Program-made: the position numbers and the translations under genes | Source of the DNA: Synchiropus splendidus | Taxonomy: Eukaryota > Chordata > Actinopteri > Syngnathiformes > Callionymidae | NCBI RefSeq assembly: GCF_027744825.2 | Contig: NC_071340.1 | Coordinates: 4,280,501 to 4,344,500, forward strand | Direction of reading: 5' to 3' | DNA: 64,000 nt | In this document: positions 1-28,821 of the stretch, one piece after another | How the letters are laid out: each line of letters begins with the position of its first letter | Numbering within the stretch: the stretch's first letter is position 1 | The notes under the pieces: model-generated | The model's database searches: none | What the model saw: only the letters and a program-made list of their open reading frames with translations | Told to the model about the DNA's origin: nothing

Positions 1-394
1 CACTTTCTCTGCTCACACATTTTGTCATTGTTCCTCATAGTCTTTGATCATTATCTTTAAATATATCAATAACATAGCATACTTCATGACTATAAATTAT
101 AACTACAGATGAGAGTGAAAAGTTGGTAAATAAAAATGTTATATTTGTCACAGGTTACTGGTAAAGGCACACCTATTTTTCATTGTGAATTTGGCAAATG
201 GCAGACCAATGATCTACAACATTTCCAACAATAAAAGTTGAGGCACCGCATATCTGTAGTCTCTGGTCATGTAATCATCAACCTATGATCCCATCGGACT
301 GACATACCCCTATCAGCACATAGATGATAACTGCAACTTGTCAAAGTCCTTCATGCATCCATCATGATAAAGACCGACTTGTTTACGTACCATA

Positions 395-459
395 GGTGAA
401 AGTTCATGAGAGACATTTCATGATTGATGTCCCAAAAGGTTTTGTCATGAACTTTCACC
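395..459. repeat. 15-bp perfect inverted repeat with 35-bp loop
   Basis: GGTGAAAGTTCATGA at 395-409 is perfectly reverse-complemented at 445-459. It could be the core of a small MITE or a chance hairpin in intronic DNA. Confidence 0.7.
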
Positions 460-819
460 ACAGAACGACAACCTGATTGCATAACAGATGATAACTCCAA
501 CAACAAAACGCTCAGTAAATCATGAGAATGATGTTGACCTGGACCTTTGGTCCGAACTAAATGGAAGAGAAAATAGGATTAACAGCACGTGAGTCTCTTC
601 TGGGATTAACGGCATGTGAGTCTCTGCTGAGTGATCTTTTGTTTTTTTTCCTTCCTTTTTCTTCTCATGGATAACTTGAGAATAGTGTTTCACATGGACG
701 AAATTAATCTTTCTTAGTCTTTGAAGTCTTTTAGCATGGAGAAAAAGCAGTCACACATGACCAGGTTGTAGGAATAAAGGCAAGAAAAAAACAAGACATT
801 ACAAAGCCAGTAGTCACAG

Positions 820-963
820 TCCAGGTGTGGAAAGCTTTTGGCTACAAACCTAATGAGCAAGGTGAGCCCAACGATGTGGGCGAGCTAGTTTGTCTAATTT
901 GTTTTCATGTGGCCACAACAAATAAGGCAATAGATCAAACATGCATGCCCAAGAGCAGTTTTA
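820..963 (+). repeat. Unnamed dispersed repeat, copy 1
   Basis: Similar in the same orientation to 18914-19052. Shared blocks in order: CAGGTGTGGRAA or near, AAACCTA, TTGTCWAATTTGTT, GTGGCCACAACAAATA or near, and CATGCATGCC-like. Divergence is considerable. The family was not identified. Confidence 0.45.
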
Positions 964-1767
964 GAAATTTCTAAATTTTCAACATACATTTTGTTAACTG
1001 TGGTAATAACAAATGAAAAGTGAAATATGAATGAAACAATTGACATTTAAAGGGTGTGTTTGTGTTACAAACACTACATTACCGTGATGTTAGTGGACAC
1101 TTTAATCTAAAATATTGACAATTATTTATGGGATAATTGATTGACCTGCAAAATATCCTGACTGGCCAAACCACCACTTAGAGGAGAAGCCACTATCGCT
1201 GTAGGAAAAACATCTTTCAGGGAGCAACTGATGATACATAAATGTGGAAGTAACTGTGAAAGTAATGGAATTCTTTAAAACAAAACACAAGTAGCTGTCT
1301 CATGTGATTCATTTGCATAAAATGTGCATATAATTAGGGCAGTTAATAGATTTAAAAAAAAAAATCAATCAATCATATGAGAGCCAAGTTAACTCAGCAT
1401 TTTAATTCAGCGGAGTTGAGAGTCAAGTTCGACTCGCAAACACCAGTGAGACCATAACCTGTGACTGACTATTAACTAATAAACTTATTATGAAGCTGTT
1501 GTAATTCATGTAAATTAAAGGTTTACTCCAGAGAGAACTGTCTGCTAACATCACACAAGGAACTGAGCGAACACATAATGATCCTTAGTTGATTGAGATG
1601 GATTCCAATGATGAAGACAGCATAAACGCTGATTCCTCCTCTGTCACTATGTTTTTTTGTGTCTGAGCGAGGGTGGTGGTGATCCCGCATCAACTATCCC
1701 TGCGAATGCATACTCAGTTGAGTGAAATGTTTTTCAAACAAAACCTGCAAACCATTCCGATAATTTA

Positions 1768-18220
<16,453 letters not shown>

Positions 18221-19449
18221 CTGAAGTGGCAAAGACAGTTAACGTCACAGATTAGTACTACAGTTTCATCTCTGTATGATGTATAATGGATTCTCAATAA
18301 AGAAGCTAGATGACATTGCATAAACTGTTAGCTGGGGCAAAGACGAACCATTGTCTGTTGAAGGTTATAAAACCCTGACATTAAAAAGGATCCTCTCTGT
18401 GGTTATCGAACACACTTTTGATTATTTAGTAAAAACAGACTTCAGTCCAAGCTACACACGCCTGAATTTCTGACATCAAAATTATATGCTAACATTAGCA
18501 TAAGAGCACAACAAAGTGACAGCAGGGACTGACAATGTGGTTGAGCTTTTATTGTGAGTCAAAATGGAACGACAAAACAGAGACAAGAGAGACTGTCTGA
18601 GGACACATTTACTTTTTATGTTGAGTGTTTCCGGCAGCTCTCACGTAGGTCACAATAAATCAATAAGTCAATTAAACGAACAATAATACAAAATTAACTT
18701 TGTTGGCCTTGATTAATTGCCATGTCCATGTCTGCTTGTTTGATTTCCTCGTGTTCCATCCTCAACTACTGCAACCGCCTATCAATGCCCACTGACAGGA
18801 GAGTTCACACTACATTGGCCTTAAACACATGTCCGGGCACATTTGTATTTGGAATGAACAAAGTGAACCAGCAAGACTCGAGAGGAGAGACACATGACAC
18901 GAGAGGTAAAAGCCAGAGCCCTGGTGTGGGAATGTTTTGCCGTCAAACCTACTGCGCAATGTTAGCCCAATAACATAGACAAGCTTGATTGTCAAATTTG
19001 TTCTGATGTGGTGACAACAAATAAAAAGACAAACACGCATGCCTGCCAAGCAGTTTGTTAACAAAGGAAATGTAAAATTGTATAGTAATAATTATAATTT
19101 TTAAAGATACTTACTTATTTACCTTTGTGTTGTAATTGATATAACATAGTTCAAAAATGTTGGCAATGTTGTTTATCAGCAATAATTCATGAGACACACA
19201 GAGATACTTGATTGAGTGCTATTGATAGCTTAGCTTTAAGTTGGCTGTATAGAGAGTTAATACATAAATACATGCTGCCGTATTTGTGAAGTGTTCCATA
19301 CTAATAATACATTTTCTATTCTCTTGGTTGGAACTGCATAATTTCACATCTTATTGTTATTATTATTAACAATTAAGTCAGGTTCATGAAAATAATATTG
19401 TATGGCATTCATGGCAGCACATTTTCCCCTGGCAAATTAATTAAAATAT
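18221..19449. other. Presumed jak2 intron 1, left part
   Basis: No coding exon recognised upstream of the start-codon exon in this stretch. It contains only the dispersed repeat at 18914-19052 and AT-rich sequence. Confidence 0.5.
18914..19052 (+). repeat. Unnamed dispersed repeat, copy 2
   Basis: Counterpart of 820-963, lying in presumed jak2 intron 1. The two copies sit at opposite ends of the jak2 segment seen here. No terminal repeats or coding potential were recognised. Confidence 0.45.
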
Positions 19450-20735
19450 CTTCAGATGTGACTTCCGGCCGTGATGATGGCAGAGTTATAGACGCTTATT
19501 CGGATCGCTGACTCAATTTCACTTCTTTCCCTCCAACCAACTTGTATCAGCATCAAATCGGGAGTAAGGGGGTAAGGAATCTAATCATACCAAAGACAAA
19601 AATAAAGATGCCCAAATCTCAAGATGAAAGCGATGCGACTGAAAAAGCTAATGTTTTGGCTAAACATTGTGACAAACACACACGACATATAAATTGTCAT
19701 GCTCGATGACGAACACTTGACGTGACACTTGAAGGGGAGTTTTTTTTAATAAGGGGTGGGGATACTATTCTGGGTGGTTCGTTGGGGGGTTTTTGTGTTC
19801 AGTTTTCTTTTCTGTTGCAGTGTGAAGCATCCATATTCAATTTGTTTGAAATTTCCTTTCATAACAAAACATATGTCTGTCTATTTACATTGAAGAACAC
19901 CAACATTAATGATCCAAGGGGTGGAGGTATAATTTTCATCGTGGAACTGCAAATTTTTTAAAAATTATGAATAGATTTAAAATCTTTAAATTGAAGATTG
20001 CTTTTCTGCAGGGAACACATATGCAAGATGAGAGTGAGATTAGGATACGAAGGAGGTGCAGAGGGTCTGTAAATTCATCATTTTTTTCTACTTGTGCACA
20101 AGGAGTTCTGATTTTGTGCCTTATCGTGTTACAAATACAATAAAAACAATTCTGGGAGATATTTAGTTATTCAGGGGTCACTCCTAACACAATGCTTGAA
20201 TTTGGTTTAAGCTTTTTGAGCTTGAAGAGATATATATATATATATACACACACACACTCTTTCAACGTCATTATATCAGGTGATTTTAACTGTGTACTGA
20301 GGAAGGAACCGAAGGACAAATCACATTCAAGAAGTTGAGCAGTAACACAAAACTTTATGAAAGATTTAGGCCTCAGGGAGCTTTGGAGAGAGGTGAATCC
20401 AGATGGTAAAAAGAATGTGATTTCAGTGATATTCAGTGATATCAGATGGGAGGCCTTTAAAGCTTTTACCAGAGGTCAGCTCATTAGCTTCACTTCTTCC
20501 AAATCAAGGATATCACAGCGAAAATTATTGTCATTAGTATCCATGATAAAAGCGTACGAAAAGAAACTCTTTGAAAACCTTTGAAACTGCTCAATTTCAC
20601 GAGCAGGAACTTAGGGTCCTGAGAGCAGAATACATGGAAATATCTTCCTCTAAAGCTCTCGCCAACTTATTGAGACTAAAACAAACTTCCTATGACCAAG
20701 GAGAAAACCTGGTAAACTTTTAGCTTGGCGAATTA
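19450..20735 (+). mobile_element. L1-like LINE relic
   Basis: A 5' part with an ORF1-like start near 19610, then a jump to ORF2 endonuclease sequence: IISGDFNCVLR at about 20269-20303 (the GDFN catalytic motif) and DLGLRELWREVNP at 20360. Then comes the post-endonuclease helix region AFKAFTRGQLISF. Frames are broken and pieces are missing. A (TA)n(CA)n run at 20230-20257 marks one internal junction. Non-functional. Confidence 0.55.
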
Positions 20736-20740
20736 GACAG

Positions 20741-21283
20741 TTACAGACTGAGAGAGCAGTAGGCAGACAGATGATCTAAACTTTTGGGTGAAAGTTCTGG
20801 TCTTTCTTGAGGCTCAGGTGTGAAGCGTGGGTTGGGGAGCTCTTTTGTTCTGGGCCTTTCACTGCTATCTGTCCCAACAAACTCACTATTCACATGCTGA
20901 TTTTTGGATGATGTTGATGAGATTCCAGGATTGTGAAGAACAGTGTTTCTGTGCAGGGTGACTGGAGAGAGAGGAGTAATTTGTAACTGTAAATAACTAC
21001 TTTTTATGCTAAGATGACCAACACTTGGCGGGTGATAGTATGGGTGAACCAGGCAAACACCCATGTCGGCACTCTTAACTGCGGCGAATGGCTGTCTTTG
21101 TGCAGTGTAAATAAAGGATAATCCAGGACTTGATGGACAGGTATGTTCATGTGCTAAATTGTCTGGATGGGTGTGCATATTGCGTGATATGAGGTCATTT
21201 ACAATTCCAAAAGGGGTTGTGTGCTGCTCGACCTCCCTCAGATAAATATTAGCATGTCTGAGGTCACACCAAGTCAAGGACAC
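20741..21283 (-). other. Unidentified 180-codon open frame
   Basis: An uninterrupted frame between the L1-like relic and the next MITE, on the same strand as jak2. The first codon is GTG, the frame is open only 4 codons further upstream, and no good acceptor site was seen. The product would be rich in Ser, Pro and His, with a Pro/Glu-rich C-terminal part (TPEPQERPELSPKSL). No domain was recognised. It may be an old transposon or retrocopy exon, or chance. Confidence 0.25.
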
Positions 21284-21337
21284 TTTTGTTTTGGGTTACC
21301 TCAGAGATCCTTTCTTATGAACAGATAATAATTATTA

Positions 21338-21900
21338 ATTTCCAGACTATATAGCGCACCGGAATATTAGCCGCACCCACTAAATATAAGAAGGAAAACA
21401 GATCTTGCTCATACAAAAGGCACACCGGTCTATAAGCCGCGGGTGCTGTCTGTCCCGTAGAAAGCTCAGAGGTGCACCCGGTTTAAAAACTCTGTTAAAA
21501 ACTGTGTTGTAAGAGTGAATGTTGTGTGTCAGCTGTAGGTGTGCTGTTCATGTATGTGTGTGTAGCCAATTGCATGTGGGAGGGGTTACAGGATGAGTGA
21601 TGTCTCTCGGAGAATGAAGAAGTTTCCCTGGTGTGTGTCCTGCTCCAAATGTGAGGTCCTGTACAGTTTGGCTGTGACAGAAAATAAGCCTAAGTAACGC
21701 TGTGTTCACAAATTGTCTCATTTTTGTCTGAGCTCCAACCAACAACGGGGCATTAAATCCTGGAGTGCGCGCTAGAGCCAGGTGTTGAGACTGAGCACCT
21801 CCCTTGTGACACTTGACCACGGTCCAGTGTGGAGATAGTAAAACACGAGTTTTGAAAACGGGGTCCAGCATTGAGACTGACTCATGAAACAAATGCGACA
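21338..21900 (+). mobile_element. Composite MITE-like repeat
   Basis: The left part begins near CAGACTATATAGCGCACCGG, with several ATTAGCCGC or TATAAGCCGC blocks as in fish short DNA-transposon repeats. From about 21536 the sequence is homologous to the inside of the MITE at 28165-28819 (the TGTGCTGTTCATGTAT region, CAGTTTGGCTGTGACA, AACGCTGTGT, CACGGTCCAGTG). The typical TA-flanked termini of that family are absent, so this looks like a nested or chimeric copy. Confidence 0.5.
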
Positions 21901-23034
21901 ATGTTCTCCTCAGTTTCATGTGGCTCTTCAACAAATGAGCTGCTGAACTGGCTCCAACTTTGGTCAAGTTGCTGTTGAGATGATCATTACTCCAGGAAAT
22001 AAGAGCTATTTCGGTGAAATGTCAAAATATTGTTCAAAGACTTTGACTTGCATTTAGCTTTATAACATAAACAATAAATGGATACAATACAAATAAAAAC
22101 GTGATCCAAGCCTGTGCTGCAAGGTTTATTGTGTGTCTCCAGAGTAATGATGATTCAGATTATTTAAGTTAAAGAATAGAAGGGGTACCAGAGTCGGTTT
22201 TTCTTACACAAAATTTACATCAACCTCAAGTGAGAGTCAAACAACTCCATGTAAGTCAGCCCTGGACCTACTATGACATAGACATGCCCGGTTCATCTGA
22301 CCAGGAAGGAAATGGGTGAGTGATAGGGCTACCGATTACTTGCGTTACTGGAATAAGTTAATGAAAATTGCAGGCATCCTTTTTGTTATGCCTGAGGCAA
22401 TGTTTGGTTGTGAAAATAAAATTTCATATAGATGGTAATTTATGCTGTTGTAACAAGTAATTCTTCTATAGTTTTCCCCTGACAATGATTTTTATAAGTT
22501 TGTCTGGTGCTATAATAGATAGTCAAAGTAGTTTCAGGATTTGAACTTATTCTATTCAGAAATGTGAGATTAAACAACATCTTATTTTTCATTCAACAAG
22601 GAGTTGTGGCTTTTGTCTACATTTAAGAACGTACTCTTACTGAAGAACAAAAGCTCAGTGATCAACAGTAGCCACTACAAGACCATCACACCAGCAAACT
22701 CTCAGAATCCAATTTGCAAATATATCCACCTATTTAACATACATCATTCTACGTCGCTTTGATTTGGCCACATTGTTTTTAAATAATGACACATACAAGG
22801 GGATAAGAGGGCGCTAGGGAAATTAAGATGTGGACGTTACCGTCTTTCCGTTGTAAACCTCTGATATACGAAGTAGCAGCCTCACACACCCACCCACCCG
22901 GACAACGGTACGGTTGACAGAATAAGTAAAGCATAGACAGACTACCAATAACTCCATAACCATGCGAGACGCCAGTGGAATAGTGAAGCGCTAAAAGATG
23001 ACCAGATGACACATACAAATGTGACAATACTTAC

Positions 23035-23340
23035 TTTTAAACAGAGCCAGTCATGCAGCTAGCATGCTAGCCTCCTAGGCCGGTGGATCCGCCAGGGCGA
23101 CCGAGTCTGAACAGTCGGTCACCGCCGCTTTGTTTTCTGCTTTTCAGAAATGAAATATACTTGTCTGATACGCACCTAAACAGCTATGGTTGCAAATCAT
23201 CGCTGAGTGCTTTCGCGCACATGGTTACACATGCTAGCTCCGTTAAACTGGACGTCACATATTTGCCTCTGGAGCAACTTTATCTTGTCAACATTTAAAG
23301 TTAACAAGCTCAAAGCGACTCGGTCGCAAGTAAGTCAGAA
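23035..23340 (-). promoter_or_regulatory. jak2: Candidate jak2 non-coding first exon and promoter area
   Basis: On the minus strand a consensus donor AAAA|GTAAGTATT ends an exon at 23035, preceded by GC-richer sequence (23040-23130) that contrasts with the AT-rich surroundings. Spliced to the acceptor at 18221 it would give a 5' UTR leader. Two short upstream ORFs (4 and 5 codons) would lie in it. The transcription start is not defined. The evidence is donor quality, composition and position only. Confidence 0.35.
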
Positions 23341-25829
23341 AAAAATGTCTGTAATCGGCAGATAATTGGCCAAGGGTCCTGACCGCTACTAGTAAAGTTC
23401 CAGTGAATATATCCAGCAAGAGGCTGCGAGGGTGTCAAGGTCGGTAGCTGGTTCGCAGGCTGAGCTCACCCACTGAATTACTGTCTTCCGGGTTTGAACG
23501 GTCGGAGCACGGGTTAGAGGAAGTCATTCGTCCTGAAGGCATGAAGTCAGGGTGACATTTGAATGAATGTATGTTTATTTCACTCTCCTGTAGTACATTG
23601 TAATCATTACAAGACGAGTTATATGACAACTGTACAACTATTATATCACACATTAATTGTTACAACAAATACAAACCAGTCTTTTTTTTCTTGAATAATT
23701 ATGAGAATGAAAAGGAGCAGAGTGAAGAACAGTTCATATAATTTCTGCCCTTTATTCTCATTTTATTTTCCACTATTTCTTAAAACAGTAACATTGTGTG
23801 CGTACGTGAACTAGTGTAGGCTCAATTCCTGGAGACACGCCTCTTTATGGGGACTTTTGCTGTTAGTGGGAACCATTTGTTGGGCCCCATGAGGTTCAGT
23901 CTCACTTTGAGGATTAAAACTTCAAAATAACTATGATAGTTAATGAAATTTGGTTGGTTAGGTTTAGGGTAAGAGGCTGGGGAAAGCATGAAAGATACAT
24001 GAGATACATTTTTTTTCAAAACCCTCAATATTGTACTGGTATTGCATTTCCTTTGTCAGTGAGTTCGACATTTTGTTGAATTTCCCCACTATGGGACTAA
24101 TGAAGGCCATCTATTCTAAATATTTCAGTGTACATTTGTCTGAATTCATTTCATGAACCCTCTTCTCTGCTCCTCCTTATCAGATTAGTTGAAACTGTCT
24201 TTGTAGATGATCCGGTAGCAGTCCATGTCTAAACTCTGAACAGGTCTAACAGTGTTTGTCTCTCTACTATCTCGGGTAACTTCACAACTCTTGCTTTAGC
24301 AAGCAGTTCATTGCTGTGGTCTGTAATCTGCCTTGTACATTATTGTAATAGCCTTTTTCAGATTTGTGTCATCAATTTCTTGTCAGTTGGACCAATAACG
24401 TATGGGAGATATATTATTATGGAAATTGCAATTTTCCTATCCTAAGTTTAATTAAATAGTAGAGATTAATTTTAATAGTAAATAGTAAGGGTAAATATTT
24501 TTATATTTCACATATCACTTCTGTGAACTGTTTATTCTCCTCAATAACCCATCCCACCTGATTAGAAGACCAGAGGTTCTATCTTGAAAAGGACCTCTGC
24601 CATTTTAATATATAAATGATAATTGATTTTATTAATGGTGAAATTGAAAATATCCTAACACGAGGTGCAGGAAACTTGCTTACACAATGAGGAAGACACT
24701 GATCTTTGAAGTCAGTCGGGCTGGCACGTTAGTACGGCAACTAAAGGATGCAGATATAATCCATAACACCTGCACCTGTGTTATCAACATTTTCTGAGTT
24801 TCAAGTTATTTTGTTAACAGTCAGTTTGTAGCCATTGTATAATTAATGAATCATGATTACCCACATTTTGATATTTGACACCAGAATGATCAAATATAAG
24901 TTTACTCTGGTCACAAAAGTTTTAACTTTTCAGGGTGGAAGAGCTTCAGAGATGTGCAAAATTGTTGCTGTGATAAGTGGACAGAACAACATTTCTTGTG
25001 CTTCTATCCTGAAATTTTAAGCTTACATTTTCCATCTTGCCTTCAATTTGATTGAGACTTCTTCATCATGAATGTTTTGCTTATGACATTACATCATGTG
25101 ATGTGATGCTTCTGGAATTGGTGCACAGAAAATCATTCACACCGAAGGAAAGTGATTTGTCTGTTTTTGTCTGGAGTTAGTCAATAGAAATTTCCAGTCT
25201 CAGCACACAAAAAAATACAGGTCCATTTTTTTACGAGACTGCATTGCCTCTTGTTCGAAGGATCTGGAATACGCTTCTGCCCCTTTCAAAACTCTAATGG
25301 GATCAAGACAAACTTGTCTTTTGTACGACGACACGGCATTGCAGGTTTGATTTGAACAGCGTCCTCATTTTCAGAGGCCACTAGATGGCGCACTTGCCTT
25401 TGAAACTCGGGACACTGTGTCATGACAACCTTATGAAACCTGTTCTACCCATCACTCCAACATGACCCATGCCAGGAATTGTCGGGACAACGGCGATGGA
25501 CTTTCCCTCTTATGTTTGTGAATTAATAAATTGTGTAATTTCATCCTCTTCATCGAGTCTCCTTGCGGCTGGTTACCACTTTGACTTGAGCCACTTGTGC
25601 ACCCTGTCTCTGACAGCAATGGTAAGAAAGAAGAGACGTTTGCAATAAAATCCTCTGATTTGCTTTATTATGTTTGCCATGTTTAAAGTCACATTTTTAT
25701 CCAGAAACAGACAATCTTCTATACCCCTGAATCGTAGTGTCTTTATATTGATATTTTAAATCATTGACAAAATTGCAAAGTTTAAATATTAGCATATCTT
25801 ATGGTAAATTACTCCATAGTGTGTGTGTG

Positions 25830-25832
<3 letters not shown>
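23341..25832. other. Unassigned AT-rich DNA
   Basis: I see no gene, RNA gene or recognisable transposon terminus. Short ORFs here show no family resemblance. Confidence 0.5.

Positions 25833-25922
<90 letters not shown>
25833..25922. repeat. Long (TA)n microsatellite
   Basis: About 45 TA units, preceded by a short GT run at 25819-25830. One of the longest simple repeats in the window. Confidence 0.99.
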
Positions 25923-25925
<3 letters not shown>

Positions 25926-27090
25926 CCAAATCAAAATCATACAACGAAACACAAATTCAGTTTTAAGACTTCACCATTAGATGGCGTTGTCTATTCACGT
26001 CACAGAGTAATTGCTGTGCAAGTAGGTATAAAATTTGAGGAAGGTGGGAAGTGGCAAATGGAGTGATAAGGATGGAAATAAAGACGAGTAAGGTAAAAAT
26101 GTTCTTCCCGTCTCTGGTGGTTTGAGTCATCTCCAAAGTCTTTTTGTGCCCAAAACTTGCCATCTGCGTCTCCCCTTGCAGCCAAACACGCACGACTGTA
26201 CATTATATCCCTGGGAGGATATATTCAGTGGCACAATCCAAATAATTATGATTCCTGTTATAACAAGTTAACAAGTGACCAAAAAGAACTTTGTATGCTG
26301 ACGCAAAATATGAAGAATGAGCAGTGTACATGTCCTGGAAAAAAAAAAAGATACCAAGGGGAAATTTCAAGATTACCACAGAAGAAGAAGACAGAACACA
26401 ATTGGAGGACGACAGTACATACTGAACAAATAGCATAACAAATGACACATTTAAAAATACAAACATTTTGTAACAAATAGATAACTTATGTGCAAGCTAC
26501 AAGTTATATTTGCAGTTACTTGGTGTTTGTTTGGTCTCCATAGATTACATTTGTACAAATTCTTTTGTGACTCTAACAGCAGCAGGATACCTGTCAATAC
26601 ACTTGGATTGGCCTTTCACCCAAGTCCTCAAGTTCACTAAAGTTCTTCAGTTGAGTGAGTGTCTGTTGGAGTGGGTGAGGTGTTGGTCATCACGAAGGCC
26701 GTCCTTTTCTCCACACAGTATAACAAGACAGAAGTGGCCATTTTTTCAAGTTTGTTGTTTGTCACCTTCTTCCTGTCAGCTCCTGTGATGCTGCTCCCTC
26801 AACAGACCATGCCATCCGGCTTTTGGTTGAGATGTAACTAAAGTCCTCAACCAGGAAGTGGTTTTGCTGGCACCAGCATCTGTAAGACCATAACGTCCCT
26901 GTTATTTATCTTATCTACCTATCTATCTATCTATAATACATTGAACTATGTATATAGTACAACATTCAGAACAAAAACAATATAAACAACAACAAAAACA
27001 TAAGTGTCGAATTAACAATAAAAGTACAAACAATTAAAGTGCAACTAGAAGTGTGAATGAATGAACACATAGGTCCCTGAGATTCTAACG
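25923..27090. other. Unassigned DNA with ATCT microsatellite
   Basis: No gene recognised. A short (ATCT)n run lies around 26913-26935, just left of a LINE-derived fragment. Confidence 0.5.
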
Positions 27091-27099
27091 TCTCACTGT

Positions 27100-27530
27100 C
27101 CATACTGTGGCACAGGTAGGTAGAGGAGACACCATGGGTAGAGAGTTCAACTGCCTGATGGCCTGGTGGATGAAGCTGTCTTTCAGTTGGCTGCTTTGGG
27201 CCCCCAGATTTGCAGCCTTCTTCCCGATGGTAATAGATTGAAGAGGCTGTGCAAGGGGCGTGTAGCGTCTTGCATTATCCTGACAGCTTCCAGGTGTATT
27301 TTACCGAGGGCTTCCTGATGTGCTTCCTGGGTGCTGGGGATGTCCACACAGTGATGTAGCTGGTCAGGATGCTCTCTATAGCCCCTCTGTATAACGAGCA
27401 TATGATAGAGTCAGTGCACTGGTTCTTCTCAGCATGCAGAGACAGTAGAGGTGCTGGTGTGCTTTCTTAACCAGTGATGAGGTGTTTCTGGTCCAGGTGA
27501 GGTCGGTTCTGCTCACCCTCTCCACTGCAA
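27100..27530 (-). mobile_element. LINE fragment, RT C-terminal region
   Basis: The minus strand reads AVRIMQDATRPLHSLFNLLP followed by SGRR, matching the conserved post-RT segment of L2/Rex1-type fish LINEs (IMKDSxHPxHxLFxLLPSGRR). Surrounding frames are broken. The exact clade is uncertain. Confidence 0.6.
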
Positions 27531-28164
27531 CTTGGATTAGATGCATTAAAACCAGGTATGTGCAAAATCAAATAGTGTTTAAAGTGACCAATTCCACATT
27601 TTGTTAACATCTATGACAACAATGAGGTCACCAAAGTCAGTTCGGACTTCTGATGAGGGCAGTAATGGGAGTGTGATCTTGATACAAGGTGAGTGCAGAT
27701 AAAAGGGCGCACTTACAACCACTGAAAGTGCTATAGTGGTTCAAGGCATTGTCGGCGGGTTATTCCTGTTCATACGCCTGTCATTTGCATGTTCGCACTA
27801 AAACCGTAGAACCCGCTATGACGTCGTGCCATTTGTCTTCTCACAACACATTTGCTTTCACTTTTGTCTCCGCAAATGTGTTTCGGCTGCAACTGTGTGT
27901 CAATTAGTGTGCTTGTCTGGCTCCTACAGCTAATTTCTTCTGCCAAAAATGTCCTGCAGCAGGAATTTGGAGTTGAGAAAGTGTCCTCTGCTCTGTCGAT
28001 AAATGACACGGTGCCAAAATGGGCATTCAGCCACTTTCGATTAGCAAACTCCCTCACCACCCAATCACAGTTTCTGTGCCACCAGAAACTGGTGGAGAGA
28101 GAAAAAATACCTTTCCAAAACAAGTTTTATATGCAAAATAAAAACCTCATCTCTGCTTAATGTA

Positions 28165-28819
28165 CAGTGGAACCTCGGTTCTCAACCACAATCCGTTCGA
28201 GAAGCGATTTGTTCGAAATCTGAATCAATTTTTCCCATGACAATTAATGGAAAAAGAAAGAATGTGTTCCAAGCTTTAAAATTGGCTTTTGTAGGAGTGA
28301 ATATAGAGTGTCTGCTGCAGGTGCGCTGTTCGTGTATTGTGTGGCCGCTGCATGTTGGAGGGATTGCCGAGTGAGTGACGTCTCTCAAGAAGTGAAGAGG
28401 TGCCCGGTTCGTGTCCAACTCTGAATGTGCGCTTCTGTGCAGTTTGGCTGTGACAAAGTAATAAAACAAGTAACGCTGTGTCCGAGACCGACAACAGGAC
28501 ATAAAACCCTGGAGTGCGCGCTCCAGCCTCTGAGGTGTCGAGAGTGAGCACCTCCCCTGTGACACTCTACCACGGTCCAGTGCGGAGACAGGAAAGGTTT
28601 TACACCTCAATATGAAGAAAAAACAGTCAGTAAATTTAGCTAATGGGACATGTCTGCATACACAGGCTGCGTTATACACAATAACAAAGCGTGTCGTGGG
28701 TCAGCTGTTATGTTTTTTCCGTCTTTTTTCAGGGGCGTTCAAGTTCTGGATTTTCATTCGAAATCAGAAGCAAAAAAATCTCAAAATTTTTGAGACGTTC
28801 GAAAACCGAGGTACCACTG
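28165..28819 (-). mobile_element. TA-flanked MITE, copy 2
   Basis: 655 bp, ends CAGTGGAACCTCGGTT and AACCGAGGTACCACTG, with TA at both flanks. Opposite orientation to 10989-11568. Matching internal ORF shadows (CKTFP, LDRGRVSQGRCSLSTP) occur in both copies but look like transposon filler, not a known protein. About 75 bp longer than copy 1. Confidence 0.82.
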
Positions 28820-28821
28820 TA

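Noticed and set aside
27770..28160. Overlapping ORFs on both strands as a possible small gene
   Set aside because: No motif, no splice evidence, and both strands are equally open.
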